From contig NZ_JACVAA010000005.1 of NCBI RefSeq assembly GCF_014851565.1, forward strand, positions 248,001-312,000: 64,000 nt of DNA, in the 5' to 3' direction. Positions 21,421 through 28,778 of this stretch are shown piece by piece. Position 1 is the first letter of the stretch. Each line of letters starts with the position of its first letter. The stretch is from Pseudomonas sp. PDM15. GTDB taxonomy: Bacteria; Pseudomonadota; Gammaproteobacteria; Pseudomonadales; Pseudomonadaceae. The notes beneath the pieces are model-generated. The model was not told the origin of the DNA. It saw nothing but the letters and a program-made list of their open reading frames with translations, and ran no database searches. The position numbers were made by a program, and so were the translations under genes.

Positions 21421-21762
21421 TCAGCTTTCCGGGCGGAACTGATAGTCGCCCAGATGACGGCAGCGCTCGCCGTTGAGCTTGCGCAGCTCGGCGCGCAGAT
21501 GCAGGCACCAGATCATCGGCTCGGTGCAAGGCTCATAGCCTTGCACCGCCAGGCACTGAGCGATCGAATCGAGCACCGCTTCGGCCACCAAAGGCCCGTG
21601 GAATGGGCCTTGCGCCTTGATCGCCGAAGGTTGCGCGGCGGACATACCAGCCGCGCACAACAGCGTCCACAGACCTCGCCCGCCGGCCAGCGGACGAATC
21701 TCGCATTCGATGCGGGTAGTCAGGCCGAGGCACTGACGGGTGAGACAGAGGCTGCGCGGCAT
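21421..21762 (-). CDS. Hypothetical protein, 113 residues, Cys-rich
   Basis: A 113-residue protein with eight Cys (MPRSLCLTRQC, RIECEIRP, LLCAAG, IAQCLAV, YEPCTEP, IWCLHL, GERCRHL) and a central hydrophobic stretch. No family recognised. Cys count and spacing could support metal binding or disulfides. It stands alone, and both flanking spacers contain near-identical DnaA-box-like pairs. Coding status is supported by a long frame and the matching position of a hypothetical gene in P. aeruginosa (memory), but the start is uncertain. Confidence 0.65.
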   Translation of the reverse strand: MPRSLCLTRQCLGLTTRIECEIRPLAGGRGLWTLLCAAGMSAAQPSAIKAQGPFHGPLVAEAVLDSIAQCLAVQGYEPCTEPMIWCLHLRAELRKLNGERCRHLGDYQFRPES

Positions 21763-21829
21763 GACGGCGGTCCTCGCAAGGTCTGGCTTTCAGCCTACAC
21801 CCCGGCGCGCCGATTCGGGAAGGTAAAAG

Positions 21830-21863
21830 TTATCCCCGCGCTTTGTGGATAACTCTGTGGATG
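21830..21863. promoter_or_regulatory. DnaA-box-like pair (second) with a third near-match
   Basis: TTATCCCCG at 21830-21838, TGTGGATAA at 21844-21852 and TGTGGATGG at 21856-21864 repeat the arrangement seen at 21310-21332, just upstream of the 113-residue gene. Confidence 0.5.
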
Positions 21864-21883
21864 GAGCGGGGGAAAACCGGCTG

Positions 21884-21910
21884 CGACGACGCCCGCTGCG
21901 GGCGTCGTCG
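21884..21910. terminator. Strong 12-bp hairpin downstream of the Lon-like gene
   Basis: CGACGACGCCCG (21884-21895), loop CTG, CGGGCGTCGTCG (21899-21910). No T tract on either side, so it may be an mRNA-end stabiliser rather than a true intrinsic terminator. Confidence 0.5.
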
Positions 21911-21951
21911 GAATGCGCAGTGACTGACCAGTTGTCGCGCGACTGTCGGCG

Positions 21952-24402
21952 TCACTCCTTGGACGTTTTGGCCGCCGGCTTGGCCCGAGTCTTCACTTCC
22001 TTGATCTTCGGCTCCTTGTCCTTCTCGTCCTCCTCCAGGCCCATCTCGGCGATGCTGCGCAGACGCTCCACCACCCGCGCGTTGACGCTGCCCTTGGGGA
22101 ACTGGCCCTTGGCATCCGGCGCGCCAGCCGGCTCGCCCAGCAGCAGGCCGAGCGCCTCGTCGACATGGCGCACGGCATAGACATGGAACTGGCCATTGCG
22201 CACCGCCTGCAGCACCCGCTCGTCGAGCATCAGGTTGCTGACGTTGGAGTGCGGGATGATCACCCCCTGCTCGCCGGTCAGGCCGCGGGCCTCGCACAGG
22301 CGGAAGAAGCCTTCGATCTTCTCGTTGACCCCACCGACCGCCTGCACCTCGCCGAACTGGTTGATCGAGCCGGTGATGGCGAAGCACTGCCTGAGCGGCG
22401 TGCGCGACAGGGCGGAGATCAGTGTGCAGACCTCGCCCAGCGAAGCACTGTCGCCATCCACGTAACCGTAGGACTGCTCCAGAGCGATGCTGGCGGAAAT
22501 CTCCAGGGGGAATTCCTGGGCATAGCGACTGCCGAGGAAGCCGGTGACGATCATCACCCCCTTGGAGTGGATCGACTGGCCCAGGCTGACCTCGCGCTCG
22601 ATATCGACGATTCCCGAGCCGCCCGGATAGACGGTGGCGGAAATGCGCGCCGGCACGCCGAAGGCCGAGTCGCCGACCTGCAGCACGGTCAGACCGTTGC
22701 ACTTGCCCACCGCCGAGCCGCTGGTATCGATCAGGATGATGCCGGCCAGCATGTCGTCGATGATCCGCGCCGAGACCCGCCCGGTACGGTCGGACTTGGC
22801 CTTCAGCGCCCGCTCGATATGGCCGACGTCGGTGGTCGCATCATTGGCCAGCTGGCGCACGAAGTCGGCCTCGCTGACCAGCTGGAACAGGTCGCCGATG
22901 CGCGCCGACAGGCGCCCCTGGTGCTCGGCCAGGCGCGCACTGTAGGTCGCCAGGCGCGCCACCGCGGCAGCCGTCAGCGGCGCCATGCCCTCCTCCGAGG
23001 TGCGGGTCTTGAGCAGTTGGGCGAACTGTTCGAGGCTGTCGTCGGCGACCGGGATCTCCTCGTCGAAGTCAACCAGCACGCGGAACATCTCCTGGAAGTC
23101 GGAATCCAGGTCCTGCAGCGTGTAATACAGCTGGCGCGAGCCGATGATGATGACCTTGAGCTGCAGCGGGATCAGCTGCGGGGTCAGGGTCACGGTGGCG
23201 ATGCGGCCGAGGTCGCCCAGCGGCGACTCCATCTTCAGCTGGCGCGAGTGCAGGGCGCGCTTGAGCGCGTCCCAGACGAAGGGTTCGCTGAGCAGCTTCT
23301 CCGCCTCGACGATCAGGTAGCCACCGTTGGCCCGGTGCAGCGCGCCCGGGCGCAGCTGGCGGTAGCTGGTGTAGAGCGCACCCTGGTCGGTGTTGTATTC
23401 GATGCGGCCAAACAGGTTGTCGTAGGTCGGGTGCGACTCGAACACCACCGGCGCGCCGCCATCGGCGTGATGGCCGACCACCAGGCTGGGGCTGTACTGC
23501 TCCTCGAGCATCTCGCGGCGCTGGGCATCCGGCTTGTCGTCCAGCAACTGGTCGACCACCGTCTTCAGCAGGTTGACCTGCACCGCCTGCAGATAGGCGC
23601 AGACCCCGGCATTCTCCGCGTACTGCTCGCACAGCGGCGCCAGCAACGGCTGCAGGGCCAGGGTGATGGTTTCCTCATTGAGCTGGCGCAGCTGGTTGCT
23701 GGTCTCGCGCTTCCATTGCGGCAGGCTGGCCAGGCCCTCGTTGAGGCGTTCCTCCAGCTCGGAGATGTCCTCGTGGAAACGCTCGCGCTCGGCCTCCGGC
23801 AGCTGGGCGAAGTCCGCCTCGTCCAGGGCCTTGCCATCCTTCATCGGGGTGAAGGCGATGTTGCTGCTGTCGCGATACAGGGCGACATCCTTCTCCAGCG
23901 CCAGCTTCTCGATCAGATCCAGGGCCTTGTCGTAGCGCTGGTTGAAGACGCGATCGATAGCGCTCTTCTTCTGCTGGTAGGTGGGCGTCTCGAACACTGC
24001 CGGGAAGGTCGCCAGCAGGTTGTCGATCAGGTGGCCGATATCGGCGATGAAGGCCGCCGCGGTGCCGGCCGGCAATTCCAACGCGCGAGGCTCGCGCGGC
24101 TCATCGAAATGGTTGACGTAAACGCGGTCCACCGGCGTGGCCTGGCGCTTGGCCTCGGCCTTGAGATAACGCTGCACGAACGAGAAGCGACCGGTGCCCG
24201 GCTCGCCCATGACATACACGTTGTAGCCCGGCCGCGGCATCGCCACGCCGAACTGCAATGCCTCCACCGCGCGCTCCTGGCCGAGCACGCCGCGGAAAGG
24301 TTCGAGATCATCGGTGGTGGTGAAGTTGAACTGGTCGGGGGCGCAGGGGCGGGTCAGGGCATCGGGCGCCAGACGCAGGCTGGCAGCGAAGGATTCGGGC
24401 AT
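21952..24402 (-). CDS. Lon-like ATP-dependent protease (LonB/YcbZ-type)
   Basis: An 816-residue protein. An N-terminal AAA-type region has the P-loop variant MGEPGTGRFSF, with Arg where Lys is usual. A long helical insert follows (about 150-330), then an AAA+ Walker B-like segment and a C-terminal Lon protease domain. The Ser-Lys dyad is visible: Ser in YVDGDSASLGEVC and Lys in GGVNEKIEGFF. The C-terminus ends in a Lys/Glu-rich tail. Start MPESFAASLRLAPDAL is used; 64 further upstream codons lack similarity and run toward the next gene. Probably quality-control proteolysis. Confidence 0.88.
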   Translation of the reverse strand: MPESFAASLRLAPDALTRPCAPDQFNFTTTDDLEPFRGVLGQERAVEALQFGVAMPRPGYNVYVMGEPGTGRFSFVQRYLKAEAKRQATPVDRVYVNHFDEPREPRALELPAGTAAAFIADIGHLIDNLLATFPAVFETPTYQQKKSAIDRVFNQRYDKALDLIEKLALEKDVALYRDSSNIAFTPMKDGKALDEADFAQLPEAERERFHEDISELEERLNEGLASLPQWKRETSNQLRQLNEETITLALQPLLAPLCEQYAENAGVCAYLQAVQVNLLKTVVDQLLDDKPDAQRREMLEEQYSPSLVVGHHADGGAPVVFESHPTYDNLFGRIEYNTDQGALYTSYRQLRPGALHRANGGYLIVEAEKLLSEPFVWDALKRALHSRQLKMESPLGDLGRIATVTLTPQLIPLQLKVIIIGSRQLYYTLQDLDSDFQEMFRVLVDFDEEIPVADDSLEQFAQLLKTRTSEEGMAPLTAAAVARLATYSARLAEHQGRLSARIGDLFQLVSEADFVRQLANDATTDVGHIERALKAKSDRTGRVSARIIDDMLAGIILIDTSGSAVGKCNGLTVLQVGDSAFGVPARISATVYPGGSGIVDIEREVSLGQSIHSKGVMIVTGFLGSRYAQEFPLEISASIALEQSYGYVDGDSASLGEVCTLISALSRTPLRQCFAITGSINQFGEVQAVGGVNEKIEGFFRLCEARGLTGEQGVIIPHSNVSNLMLDERVLQAVRNGQFHVYAVRHVDEALGLLLGEPAGAPDAKGQFPKGSVNARVVERLRSIAEMGLEEDEKDKEPKIKEVKTRAKPAAKTSKE

Positions 24403-24481
24403 CGGAAGTCCTTGTCGAAGCGGGCTAGCCGCGAGATGGAGCCATTCTGGCGCCGCCTCGGCGCCGCTGGCAAGGCGCGCG

Positions 24482-24808
24482 TCAGACGCCGACGCGGGCG
24501 GCGCAGGCCAGGCAGAACTCCGCCGCCGGCAGGGCCTGCAAGCGCGCCTGCTCGATCTGCTCGCCACAGCGCTGGCACTGCCCGTAACTGCCATCAGCTA
24601 GGTGCAACCGGGCCAGCCCGACCAGGCGCAAACCCGCCTGCGCCTCGGCCAGCAGGGCATGCAACACCTCGTCGTTCTGCCGCTCGGCCGCCTGTTCGGC
24701 GAAATCCGCGCTGCGCTGCAGGCCGAGATCGTGTTGAATGGCATTGGCGCGACGGCTGTACTCGTCGTACAGCCTGTCCAGCGCGGCGTGGGGGTCGAAA
24801 CTGGTCAT
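24482..24808 (-). CDS. DksA/TraR-family zinc-finger protein
   Basis: A 108-residue protein with a helical N-terminal part and a C4 zinc finger, CQRCGEQI...EFCLACAARVGV, at the C-terminus. It is shorter than DksA (about 150) and lacks the DxxDxA tip in recognisable form, so it is a DksA/TraR-like paralog that may bind RNA polymerase. It lies between rtcR and the Lon-like gene, all leftward, 79 bases from the latter. Confidence 0.85.
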   Translation of the reverse strand: MTSFDPHAALDRLYDEYSRRANAIQHDLGLQRSADFAEQAAERQNDEVLHALLAEAQAGLRLVGLARLHLADGSYGQCQRCGEQIEQARLQALPAAEFCLACAARVGV

Positions 24809-24872
24809 GGCGACGCTCCAGATTACCTCACCCTTCAGTGTGGCCCGTCACCAGCGCCCTGCACTGCCCGAC

Positions 24873-26480
24873 TCAAGCTTTTCCGCGCACCTGAGCCCAG
24901 TCCAGGCCGAAGCGCGCCAGGTACTTGCGCAGACGATCAGCGTCGTTGGCCTTGGCCTTGGCCTGGCGAGACACCTGAAACAGGCGCCGCCCGGCTTCGG
25001 ACAGGCTGGCACTTTCGCGACATAACGCGATCACCGCCTGCAGCTGAAGACGATCAAACAGGTCGATATCAACCACCTGCTCACCCAGCACGCCCTGCAG
25101 GTAGTCCTGCCGCGTCTGCCCCCCCCAGGCGAGGCGCAAACGCACAATCTCCTCCTCGACCTGGGCCTCGTCGATCCGTCCACTGTCGGCCAGGGTGGCC
25201 ATGCGCGTGATAGATGCAGACAGCTCGCGGAAGTTGCCCTGCCAAGCCGCCTCGGAGGAGCCGGCAAAGGCGAGGTAACGGCGCCTTGCCTCCAGATTGA
25301 AGCGCACCAGACGGCCCTGCTCGCGCGCATGCCGCTCCAGCTCGAAGTCTATGTTCGGCTCGATGTCTTCGCGGCGCCCGGCCAGCCCCGGCAACGCGAA
25401 AGTCCAAAGGTTGATCCGGGCGTAAAGATCCTCGCGAAACAGTCCTTCCGCCACGCGCTCGCGCAGGTCGCGATGAGTACCGGCAATCAACTGGAAGGCG
25501 CTCTCTACCTCCTTGTCCGAACCCAACGGAAAGAAGCGTTTTTCCTCGATGGCCTTGAGCAACATGGCCTGCTCATCCAGACCGAGCTCGCCTATTTCGT
25601 CGAGGAACAGCATGCCGCCGTCGGCAGCCCGCAGTAGCCCCTCTCGCGCATTCTGCGCACCGGTGAAGGCGCCCTTACTGTGACCGAACAAGGCCGACAT
25701 GGCGCCATCGCCGCGCAGGGTCGCGCAGTTGACCTCGACGAAACGGCCATCGACCTGATGCCGGCTGCGCTTGAGCTCGTACACCCGACGCGCGAGGAAG
25801 GACTTGCCGGCACCGGTCGGGCCGATCAGCAGCATCGGTGCGGTCGAGCGCACCGCCACCCGCTCGATCTGCTCGATGGAGCGATTGAAGGCCGCGTTGC
25901 GCGTAGCTATGCCGGATTTGAGAAAGGCCAGCCCCTCCAGACGCTCGCGCTGGAAGCGGCTGGCGATACGGTCGTAGCGCGACAGATCGAGATCGATCAG
26001 CGCATGGGTACCGGTGACCTCCTGCTGCGGATCGCGGCGCCGCGCCGGCGAGGTCTGCACCAGGCGCGCCGGCAGATAGCGCGCCTCGGCCAGCAGGAAC
26101 CAGCAGATCTGCGCCACGTGAGTCCCGGTGGTGATATGCACCAGGTAGTCCTCCCGCTCGGTATCGAAGGGGTAGGCGGCGACGAAGTCATGCAGCGCCG
26201 CGTAGACCTCCTCGAAATCCCAGGGGTCGAGCAACGTCATCGGACGCAGGCATACCTCCGTCTCCGGCGAGACCTGGCCAATATCGGCGGCTATACGTTC
26301 GGCCAGCCCGACGTCGCGCGCATCCGGGCCGTGAATCAGTTCCAGCCGGTCGATCAGCAGGTCCGGCTGCTGGCACAGACCGACACTGGGCCGCCACTTG
26401 CTCCAGCGATTGGCCCCCTTGCCGACTCGGTCGAGGGTGGAGCCGAGAAAGCCAATGGCAACGGTTTGCTTGCGGGACAT
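24873..26480 (-). CDS. rtcR: RtcR, sigma54-dependent activator of the RNA-repair operon
   Basis: A 535-residue bacterial enhancer-binding protein. The N-terminal CARF-like sensory domain (about 1-180; VAIGFLGSTLDRVGKGANRW, HITTGTHVAQICWFLLAEARY) is known in RtcR to sense RNA ends. The AAA+ domain has Walker A GPTGAGKSFLARR, the sigma54-contact loop GAFTGA and Walker B GGMLFLDEIGEL. A short C-terminal DNA-binding helix-turn-helix follows. ATG 26480 (MSRKQTVAIGF) is favoured because GGGAA lies 6 bases before it; GTG 26498 and ATG 26486 are alternatives. Divergent from the rsr operon it presumably controls. Confidence 0.96.
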   Translation of the reverse strand: MSRKQTVAIGFLGSTLDRVGKGANRWSKWRPSVGLCQQPDLLIDRLELIHGPDARDVGLAERIAADIGQVSPETEVCLRPMTLLDPWDFEEVYAALHDFVAAYPFDTEREDYLVHITTGTHVAQICWFLLAEARYLPARLVQTSPARRRDPQQEVTGTHALIDLDLSRYDRIASRFQRERLEGLAFLKSGIATRNAAFNRSIEQIERVAVRSTAPMLLIGPTGAGKSFLARRVYELKRSRHQVDGRFVEVNCATLRGDGAMSALFGHSKGAFTGAQNAREGLLRAADGGMLFLDEIGELGLDEQAMLLKAIEEKRFFPLGSDKEVESAFQLIAGTHRDLRERVAEGLFREDLYARINLWTFALPGLAGRREDIEPNIDFELERHAREQGRLVRFNLEARRRYLAFAGSSEAAWQGNFRELSASITRMATLADSGRIDEAQVEEEIVRLRLAWGGQTRQDYLQGVLGEQVVDIDLFDRLQLQAVIALCRESASLSEAGRRLFQVSRQAKAKANDADRLRKYLARFGLDWAQVRGKA

Positions 26481-26534
26481 GTTCATTTCCCAGATCACAC
26501 TGAAATCACTATCCTAAAAGATAAATAGATATCC

Positions 26535-26563
26535 ATGAATCTATAAAATCAAAATTCATATAG
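26535..26563. promoter_or_regulatory. AT-rich inverted repeat in the rtcR-rsr intergenic region; candidate activator/IHF site
   Basis: ATGAAT (26535-26540) and ATTCAT (26554-26559), with nested CTATA (26541-26545) and TATAG (26559-26563), form overlapping inverted repeats about 95-120 bases upstream of the sigma54 promoter. The whole 26505-26640 stretch is far richer in A+T than its surroundings, suiting an enhancer plus DNA-bending site. Assignment is inference. Confidence 0.35.
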
Positions 26564-26652
26564 CTAAAAATGAGGCGGCAAAAATCATAGGAATAGATTT
26601 ATCCCCTTTAATTTCAATAGCTTGAAAGAACTCAAAGCCGCTAAAAACAAAC

Positions 26653-26669
26653 CTGGCACAGCCACTGCA
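26653..26669 (+). promoter_or_regulatory. Sigma54 (RpoN) promoter of the rsr-Y RNA-rtcBA operon
   Basis: CTGGCACAGCCACTGCA fits the -24/-12 consensus YTGGCACRN4TTGCW with one change (CTGC for TTGC). GG and GC are 12 bases apart as required. Transcription should start about 26681, 29 bases before the Ro60 gene. Matches the presence of divergent rtcR. Confidence 0.88.
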
Positions 26670-26709
26670 ATAGTCCTGGCAAGAACGGACAACAGAGCGA
26701 GATGCCACG

Positions 26710-28260
26710 ATGGCCAACATAAAATTGTTCAACACCCGCGATGCCCTCCTGCCGGCCAGCGACACGCTGAACCATGAGCAGGCTCCGGCTTACGCTTACC
26801 ACCCCAAGCACAAGCTGGCCCAACTCGCGGCAACCGGTTGCCTGAACCAGACCTTCTACGCCGACGCCGAAACCCAACTGGGCGAGGTACTGAAACTGGT
26901 CGCCGAACTGGACGCTCGTTACGTGGCCAAGGCCGCTCTGTATGCCCGCAAGAAGGGTCATATGAAAGACATGCCAGCCCTCTTGCTGGCGGCCCTGGTT
27001 GCACAGCGCTCGAGCCTGGTGCCGGCACTGTTCGAGCAAGTGATTGATAACGGCAAGATGCTGCGCACCTTCGTGCAAATCCTGCGCAGCGGCGTGACCG
27101 GACGCAAATCGCTCGGCTCGCAACCCAAGCGCCTGGTACAGACCTGGCTGAACAGCGCCAGCGAACGCCAGCTGCTGCAGGCCGCGGTCGGCAACCAGCC
27201 GTCGCTGGCGGACGTGGTGAAGATGGTTCACCCCAAGCCGGCCGAGGCCTGGCGTGAGGCCTTCTTCGCCTGGCTGATCGGTAAGCCCGCCGATGCCGCG
27301 ACCCTGCCGCCGCTGACCCGTAACCTGCTGGCGTTTCGCAGCGGTGCGAGCAGTGAGCTACCGGAGGTGCCGTTCCAGCTGCTCGGCAACGAGACGCTGA
27401 GCGCGCCGCAATGGGCCGAGCTGGCCGGACGGATGGGCTGGCAGGCACTGCGCATGAACCTCAACACCCTGGTGCGCCATGGCGCGTTCGCGGTCGAGGG
27501 CTGCGCCGAGATGGTGGCGAAGCGTCTGGCCGATGGCGAGGCGGTGGCCAAGGCGCGGGTCTACCCGTACCAGCTGCTGGCGGCCTACCGGATGACCGGC
27601 GACGGCGTGCCGATGGTGGTGCGTGAGGCTCTGCAGGATGCCCTCGAAATGTCGCTGGCCAATGTGCCGGCGCTGGGCGGCAACGTGGTGGTATGCCCGG
27701 ACGTGTCCGGCTCGATGGCGAGCCCGGTGACCGGCTATCGCCAGGGTGCAACCACGGCGGTGCGCTGTATCGATGTGGCGGCGCTGGTGGCGGCGGCAAT
27801 CCTGCGCAAGCAACCGCAGGCCCAGGTACTGCCGTTCGAAAACGGCGTGGTGAAAGTGGCGCTCAACCCACGCGACAGCGTGATGAGCAACGCGCAGAAG
27901 CTGGCAGCCATCGGTGGTGGTGGAACCAACTGTTCCGCCCCGCTGAAGCAGCTGGCGGACGCCAAGGCCAAGGTGGATACGCTGATCCTGGTTTCCGACA
28001 ACGAATCCTGGATCGACGCCCGCCGCCGTGGCGCCACGGAAACGCTGCGCCAGTGGGAACGGATCAAGCAGCTCAACCCGCAGGCGCGGCTGATCTGCAT
28101 AGACCTGCAGCCTCACGGCACTACACAGGCGCCGGACCGCGCGGACATTCTGAATGTCGGAGGTTTCAGCGACGCGGTATTCGATGTACTGGCACAGTTC
28201 GCCGCCGGAACCTTTGGCTCCGATCACTGGGTCGATGCGATCGAGAAGATGGAGATATGA
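26710..28260 (+). CDS. rsr: Ro60-like RNA-binding protein (TROVE plus vWA domains)
   Basis: A 516-residue Ro sixty-related protein. The N-terminal TROVE HEAT-repeat ring spans about 1-330 (AKAALYARKKGHMKDMPALLLAALV, MLRTFVQILRSGVTGRKSLG, ALRMNLNTLVRHGAF). The C-terminal vWA-like domain has an intact MIDAS: DVSGSM (about 335), GGTNCS and LVSDNESW. Ro proteins bind misfolded RNA through the ring and Y RNAs on its outer face. It is the first gene after the sigma54 promoter and is followed directly by the Y-RNA-like array and rtcB. Confidence 0.96.
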   Translation: MANIKLFNTRDALLPASDTLNHEQAPAYAYHPKHKLAQLAATGCLNQTFYADAETQLGEVLKLVAELDARYVAKAALYARKKGHMKDMPALLLAALVAQRSSLVPALFEQVIDNGKMLRTFVQILRSGVTGRKSLGSQPKRLVQTWLNSASERQLLQAAVGNQPSLADVVKMVHPKPAEAWREAFFAWLIGKPADAATLPPLTRNLLAFRSGASSELPEVPFQLLGNETLSAPQWAELAGRMGWQALRMNLNTLVRHGAFAVEGCAEMVAKRLADGEAVAKARVYPYQLLAAYRMTGDGVPMVVREALQDALEMSLANVPALGGNVVVCPDVSGSMASPVTGYRQGATTAVRCIDVAALVAAAILRKQPQAQVLPFENGVVKVALNPRDSVMSNAQKLAAIGGGGTNCSAPLKQLADAKAKVDTLILVSDNESWIDARRRGATETLRQWERIKQLNPQARLICIDLQPHGTTQAPDRADILNVGGFSDAVFDVLAQFAAGTFGSDHWVDAIEKMEI

Positions 28261-28264
28261 GAAC

Positions 28265-28290
28265 GCGCCCGGCCAATCGGGGCCGGGCGC
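28265..28290 (+). other. Very stable hairpin just after the Ro60 stop codon
   Basis: GCGCCCGGCC (28265-28274) and GGCCGGGCGC (28281-28290) pair perfectly over 10 bp around a 6-base loop, 5 bases after the TGA. No T tract follows, so it is more likely a 3'-end protector or processing boundary between the mRNA and the Y-RNA array than a terminator. Confidence 0.7.
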
Positions 28291-28303
28291 ACAAGATCAA
28301 CGA

Positions 28304-28375
28304 TTCGAGCGTATGCGAATGCCGATGGGACTACATCCAAGACGTCTCATCACACTCTTGTCGGATACGAGCGAA
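28304..28375 (+). ncRNA. Y-RNA-like RNA 1 (minimal, no tRNA-like module)
   Basis: Lower stem CGTATGCGA (28310-28318) pairs with TCGGATACG (28361-28369) with one mismatch, and can extend to about 28304/28375. The conserved 5' internal-loop bases ATGCC follow. The upper stem GATGGGA (28324-28330) pairs with TCTCATC (28345-28351), with ACACTCTTG on the 3' side. The 14-base apical loop starts CTACA, shared with the other copies, but no T, acceptor or D arm is present. It may serve purely as a Ro60-binding hairpin. Its 3' end abuts RNA 2. Boundaries are from base pairing, not mapped ends. Confidence 0.68.
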
Positions 28376-28462
28376 GGCGCGAATGCATGTGGCTGTACAG
28401 GACCATGCCGGTTTCGAGACCGGCCCGTGGCAACACGGAACAGCCACAGCCTTTGTCGCGCC
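28376..28462 (+). ncRNA. Y-RNA-like RNA 2 (T arm plus GNRA-capped acceptor, no D arm)
   Basis: Lower stem GGCGCGA (28376-28382) with TCGCGCC (28456-28462); upper stem TGTGGCTGT (28388-28396) with ACAGCCACA (28440-28448), all perfect. The 3' internal-loop strand is GCCTTTG. The apical part has two hairpins: GCCGGT-TTCGAG-ACCGGC (28407-28424), resembling a T arm, and CCGTG-GCAA-CACGG (28425-28438), resembling the capped acceptor stem of RNA 4. A D arm is absent. A T6 run lies at 28476-28481. Confidence 0.78.
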
Positions 28463-28480
28463 ACCTGATTAACCGTTTTT

Positions 28481-28613
28481 TGCGACGAATGCCGGTGGAA
28501 CTACACCCTTCCACGGTCGAGGTTGCGGGTTCGAGTCCCGTCGGCTCCATTACTGGGGGGCCGTAGTTCAATGGCAGAACACGAAAATACGTTTCACCAC
28601 CCTTGTCGTCGCA
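28481..28613 (+). ncRNA. Y-RNA-like RNA 3 with permuted tRNA-like module, full 7-bp acceptor
   Basis: Lower stem TGCGACGA (28481-28488) pairs with TCGTCGCA (28606-28613); upper stem GGTGGAA (28494-28500) with TTTCACC (28592-28598, one G-U). The module runs 3' half first: T arm GCGGG-TTCGAGT-CCCGT (28525-28541), acceptor 3' strand CGGCTCC (28542-28548), an 8-base loop, acceptor 5' strand GGGGCCG (28557-28563), TA at tRNA positions 8-9, and D arm GTTC-AATGGCA-GAAC (28566-28580) with the GG of a D loop. A TCTTTTT tract follows at 28614. The anticodon end is replaced by the Y stem. Confidence 0.85.
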
Positions 28614-28622
28614 TCTTTTTCA

Positions 28623-28640
28623 GGCCCGCCACGGCGGGCC
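28623..28640 (+). other. GC hairpin between Y-like RNAs 3 and 4
   Basis: GGCCCGCC (28623-28630) and GGCGGGCC (28633-28640) are perfect complements. It follows a T tract rather than preceding one, so it is not a plus-strand terminator; a spacer or RNase processing hairpin is possible. Confidence 0.5.
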
Positions 28641-28641
28641 G

Positions 28642-28745
28642 GCAGCGAATGCCACAGGTACTACATTGGGTCGCGGGTTCGAATCCCGCCCCGGCAACGG
28701 GTAGCTCAGCTGGTAGAGCAAATGTGCCTGTCACCTCGTCGCTGC
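28642..28745 (+). ncRNA. Y-RNA-like RNA 4, closest tRNA mimic
   Basis: Lower stem GCAGCGA (28642-28648) with TCGCTGC (28739-28745); upper stem ACAGG (28654-28658) with CCTGT (28727-28731). Next comes a 5-bp helix ACATT/AATGT (28663-28667, 28721-28725) at the place of an anticodon stem. T arm GCGGG-TTCGAAT-CCCGC (28673-28689) is followed by a 4-bp acceptor CCCG-GCAA-CGGG (28690-28701) capped by a GNRA tetraloop. TA and D arm GCTC-AGCTGGTA-GAGC (28704-28719) complete it. T and D arm sequences are exactly tRNA-like. Confidence 0.88.
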
Positions 28746-28747
28746 AC

Positions 28748-28770
28748 GGAGGCCCCGCCTCCACCCTTTT
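28748..28770 (+). terminator. Weak intrinsic-terminator-like hairpin between Y-like RNAs 4 and 5
   Basis: GGAGGC (28748-28753), loop CCC, GCCTCC (28757-28762), then ACCCTTTT. The T tract is only four long, so partial termination or processing is more likely than a full stop, since RNA 5 and rtcB lie downstream. Confidence 0.5.
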
Positions 28771-28778
28771 GATTGACC

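Noticed and set aside
22165..24894. 909-codon plus-strand frame
   Set aside because: Antisense shadow of the Lon-like gene and the zinc-finger gene.
28525..28580. Canonical tRNA genes (T-arm and D-arm sequences look like tRNA)
   Set aside because: The 3' half precedes the 5' half, there is no anticodon arm, and acceptor ends are joined by loops, so these are tRNA-like modules and not translatable tRNAs.
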